Shown here: in pieces, positions 21,671-23,638 of the stretch
Layout: each line of letters starts with the position of its first letter
Position numbering within the stretch: the stretch's first letter is position 1
Assembly: GCF_018531125.1 (NCBI RefSeq)
Contig: NZ_JAHDSY010000014.1
Length of the DNA: 23,638 nt
Strand: one strand, 5' to 3'
Source: Canibacter zhuwentaonis
GTDB lineage: Bacteria > Actinomycetota > Actinomycetes > Actinomycetales > Microbacteriaceae
Translations under genes and position numbers: made by a program
Notes under the pieces: model-generated
The model's database searches: none
What the model was told of the DNA's origin: nothing
Seen by the model: only the letters and a program-made list of their open reading frames with translations

Positions 21671-23290
21671 ATGTCAAAGATAATTGCGTTTGATGAAGAA
21701 GCACGCCGCGGTCTTGAGCGGGGTCTTAATACGCTTGCCGACGCGGTTAAAGTGACGCTCGGCCCGCGCGGTCGCAACGTTGTGCTAGAGAAGAAGTGGG
21801 GCGCCCCTATTATTACCAATGACGGCGTTTCCATTGCTAAAGAGATCGAGCTTGACGATCCGTATGAAAAAATCGGCGCGGAGCTTGTGAAAGAGGTAGC
21901 TAAGAAAACCGATGATGTTGCGGGCGATGGAACCACAACAGCAACCGTGCTGGCTCAGGCGCTTGTGCGTGAAGGTCTGCGTAACGTTGCTGCGGGAAGT
22001 GACCCGATCGCGATTAAGCGCGGCATTGAAAAGGCTGTTGCTGCTATCAACAAGCAGCTGTTGAGCGATGCTAAAGAGATCGAAACAATCGAGCAGATTG
22101 CGGCCACCGCTTCAATTTCTGCGGCGGATCCTGAGATTGGCCGCCTAATCGCTGAGGCAATCGACAAGGTTGGCAAAGAGGGTGTTGTGACGGTTGAAGA
22201 GTCAAATACTTTTGGCACAGAGCTTGAGCTTACCGAGGGTATGCGCTTTGACAAGGGTTTCTTGTCGGCGTACTTTGTGACCGACGCAGATCGTCAAGAG
22301 GTGGTTTTTGAAGATCCTTACATTTTGATTGTTAATGGCAAGGTTTCTAATATTAAAGATCTTGTGCAGGTTGTTGAGCAGGTTATGCAGTCCGGCAAAC
22401 AGCTTGTTTTGATTGCCGAAGATGTTGAGGGCGAAGCGCTCGCAACTCTTGTGCTGAACAAGATTCGCGGTATTTTCAAGTCGGTTGCTGTTAAAGCTCC
22501 CGGTTTTGGCGATCGCCGCAAAGCTATGCTGCAAGATATCGCAGTGCTTACGGGCGGTCAGGTGATCTCTGAAGAGGTTGGCTTGAAGCTTGAGAGCGCA
22601 ACGCTCGACCTGCTCGGCACCGCGCGCAAGGTGATTATCACTAAAGATGAGACCACAATTGTGCAGGGTGGCGGTGAGCAGGAAGCGATTGACGGTCGCG
22701 TGTCACAGATCCGCCGCGAGCTTGAAAACACCGATAGCGAGTATGATCGCGAGAAGCTGCAGGAGCGGCTTGCAAAACTTGCCGGTGGTGTTGCTGTTAT
22801 CAAAGCTGGTGCTGCAACCGAGGTTGAGCTGAAAGAGCGCAAGCACCGCATTGAAGACGCTATCCGCAATGCGAAAGCGGCTGTTGAAGAGGGCGTGCTG
22901 CCGGGCGGCGGTGTGTCGTTGATTCAGGCGGGGCGTGCTGTGTATGAGAGCACCAGCTTCGAAGGTGACGAGGCGGTTGGTGCGCGGATCGTGTTTACCG
23001 CTGTTGAAGCGCCGCTGCGTCAGATTGCGCAGAACGCGGGGCTTGAGCCAGGTGTTGTTGTGGATCGTGTTGCGCAGCTCGAGCAGGGCTTTGGGCTTAA
23101 CGCGGCAACGGGCGAGTATGGCAACCTTGTTGAGCAAGGTATTCTTGACCCGGCTAAGGTGACACGCTCGGCGCTGCAGAACGCCGCGTCAATTGCGGGT
23201 CTGTTCTTGACCACAGAGGCGGTTGTTGCTGAGAAGCCAGAGCCTGCTAGCGCAGCTCCTGCTGATCCTGGCGCCGGAATGGATTTCTAG
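21671..23290 (+). CDS. groL: Chaperonin GroEL (60 kDa)
   Basis: ATP-driven protein-folding chaperonin, 539 residues, full family length. The nucleotide site includes TLGPRGRNV (29-37) and GDGTTT (85-90). The apical and intermediate domains are intact, with VKAPGFGDRRK and GVLPGGGVSL. The C-terminus is GAGMDF, without a Gly-Met repeat or His-rich tail. GAAAGG lies 9 nt before the ATG. No groES precedes it, so it belongs to the monocistronic groEL arrangement common in actinomycetes. It is controlled by two CIRCE elements and ends at a strong terminator. Confidence 0.98.
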   Translation: MSKIIAFDEEARRGLERGLNTLADAVKVTLGPRGRNVVLEKKWGAPIITNDGVSIAKEIELDDPYEKIGAELVKEVAKKTDDVAGDGTTTATVLAQALVREGLRNVAAGSDPIAIKRGIEKAVAAINKQLLSDAKEIETIEQIAATASISAADPEIGRLIAEAIDKVGKEGVVTVEESNTFGTELELTEGMRFDKGFLSAYFVTDADRQEVVFEDPYILIVNGKVSNIKDLVQVVEQVMQSGKQLVLIAEDVEGEALATLVLNKIRGIFKSVAVKAPGFGDRRKAMLQDIAVLTGGQVISEEVGLKLESATLDLLGTARKVIITKDETTIVQGGGEQEAIDGRVSQIRRELENTDSEYDREKLQERLAKLAGGVAVIKAGAATEVELKERKHRIEDAIRNAKAAVEEGVLPGGGVSLIQAGRAVYESTSFEGDEAVGARIVFTAVEAPLRQIAQNAGLEPGVVVDRVAQLEQGFGLNAATGEYGNLVEQGILDPAKVTRSALQNAASIAGLFLTTEAVVAEKPEPASAAPADPGAGMDF

Positions 23291-23316
23291 GTAACTAGAA
23301 CTTAGAGGGGGCTTTA

Positions 23317-23348
23317 GAACCCGTGGGATACTTCCCACGGGTTCTTTT
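23317..23348 (+). terminator. Rho-independent terminator of groEL
   Basis: GAACCCGTGGG pairs perfectly across ATACTT with CCCACGGGTTC and is followed by TTTT, 26 bases after the stop codon. Confidence 0.92.
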
Positions 23349-23609
23349 GCGCGTTTGCGGGGTGTTTTGTGGCGCTGTGCTCGGCTGAGAGTGTGTCTAG
23401 ATGGTGTTTATGGAGCGTTTGGTGCACAATGTAGCCGAGTGCGTCTGTAGTGCGTTTTCGCGCGCCTGCGGGGCGTTTGTGTGTGCGAGGTTATTTGGAT
23501 TTGACTTTTGCGGGGGGGGGGGTAACCTAATCTATTAATCTGCTCCTGTGCGGGTTTGTTGGTGTTTTGCTGTTGCTTGCTACTGTTTTTGATTATTTTA
23601 GGAGATCGT
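23349..23609. other. Upstream region of the last gene
   Basis: G/T-rich spacer of about 260 bases. I see no convincing gene; an ATG frame from 23401 runs through the G-tract without a ribosome site. It holds the poly-G promoter (23501-23528). AGGTTA (23488-23493) and TAACCT (23523-23528) form a 6-bp inverted pair resembling DtxR half-sites, but they are 29 bases apart. Confidence 0.5.
23501..23528 (+). promoter_or_regulatory. Promoter with an 11-G spacer tract (possible phase switch)
   Basis: TTGACT (-35, 23501-23506) and TAACCT (-10, 23523-23528) are 16 nt apart, and 11 of those bases are a G run (23512-23522). One added G would give the optimal 17-nt spacing. It lies about 80 bases before the next start codon. 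Confidence 0.55.
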
Positions 23610-23638
23610 ATGAATCTTAAAAAATTTGCGGCCATTGT
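23610..23638 (+). CDS. Start of a probable exported protein, cut by the window edge
   Basis: AGGAG (23600-23604) lies 5 nt before this ATG. Only nine complete codons are visible, MNLKKFAAI, which look like the basic start of a signal peptide. Product unknown. It is the likely target of the poly-G promoter. Confidence 0.65.

Noticed and set aside
23401..23538. Small ORF running into the G-tract
   Set aside because: No ribosome site, and it crosses the likely promoter of the next gene.

Overview
The window looks like chromosomal DNA of an actinomycete (Actinomycetota). Support: HtaA-domain haem receptors with an HmuTUV transporter, the gene run histidine phosphatase / TlpA-like thioredoxin / CcdA / ResB, a LytR_C protein just upstream of a CIRCE-controlled groEL, start codons placed for leaderless transcripts, and many GTG/TTG starts. 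GC content is moderate for the phylum, and sortase-type surface proteins plus haem scavenging fit a host-associated lifestyle. A Micrococcales-type organism is my best guess; I cannot name the species.

Layout. 1-4.7 kb is an accessory surface-protein region. It holds a large LPLTG pilin-like protein with two copies of a ~200-residue domain unit, a gene-poor decayed stretch, and a short paralogue with a damaged sorting signal. This stretch is poorer in GC than the rest and its base composition switches sharply between A/C-rich and G/T-rich on the plus strand. 4.76-7.34 kb encodes a secreted TAP-like alpha/beta hydrolase with a wall-anchor-like C-terminus. It converges on aspS, a short archaeal/Deinococcus-type aspartyl-tRNA synthetase gene (7.67-9.01 kb, minus).

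From 9.0 to 9.5 kb there is a repeat-rich spacer: a 13-bp minisatellite, 10-bp repeats and a 22-codon ORF with a perfect Shine-Dalgarno. Then comes the plus-strand operon histidine phosphatase - TlpA-like thioredoxin - ccdA - resB (9.49-13.39 kb). The cytochrome c synthase partner CcsA/CcsB, usually next, is absent. msrB (minus) converges on resB.

14.2-20.8 kb is a haem-acquisition locus. Two HtaA proteins (three domains and one domain) are on the plus strand, hmuUV is on the minus strand, and hmuT diverges from hmuU. An identical 9-mer, GATAGGGTA, lies before htaA, hmuU and hmuT, and a DtxR/IdeR-like box lies in the hmuU-hmuT gap, suggesting joint iron control. Proposed flow: the HtaA proteins capture haem at the surface, HmuT receives it, and HmuUV imports it.

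20.8-23.3 kb has a LytR_C membrane protein, a possible 48-codon gene, two CIRCE operators overlapping a terminator-like hairpin, groEL, and a strong terminator. The window ends at the start of a new exported-protein gene whose putative promoter has an 11-G homopolymer as most of its -35/-10 spacer, a candidate phase-variable switch.
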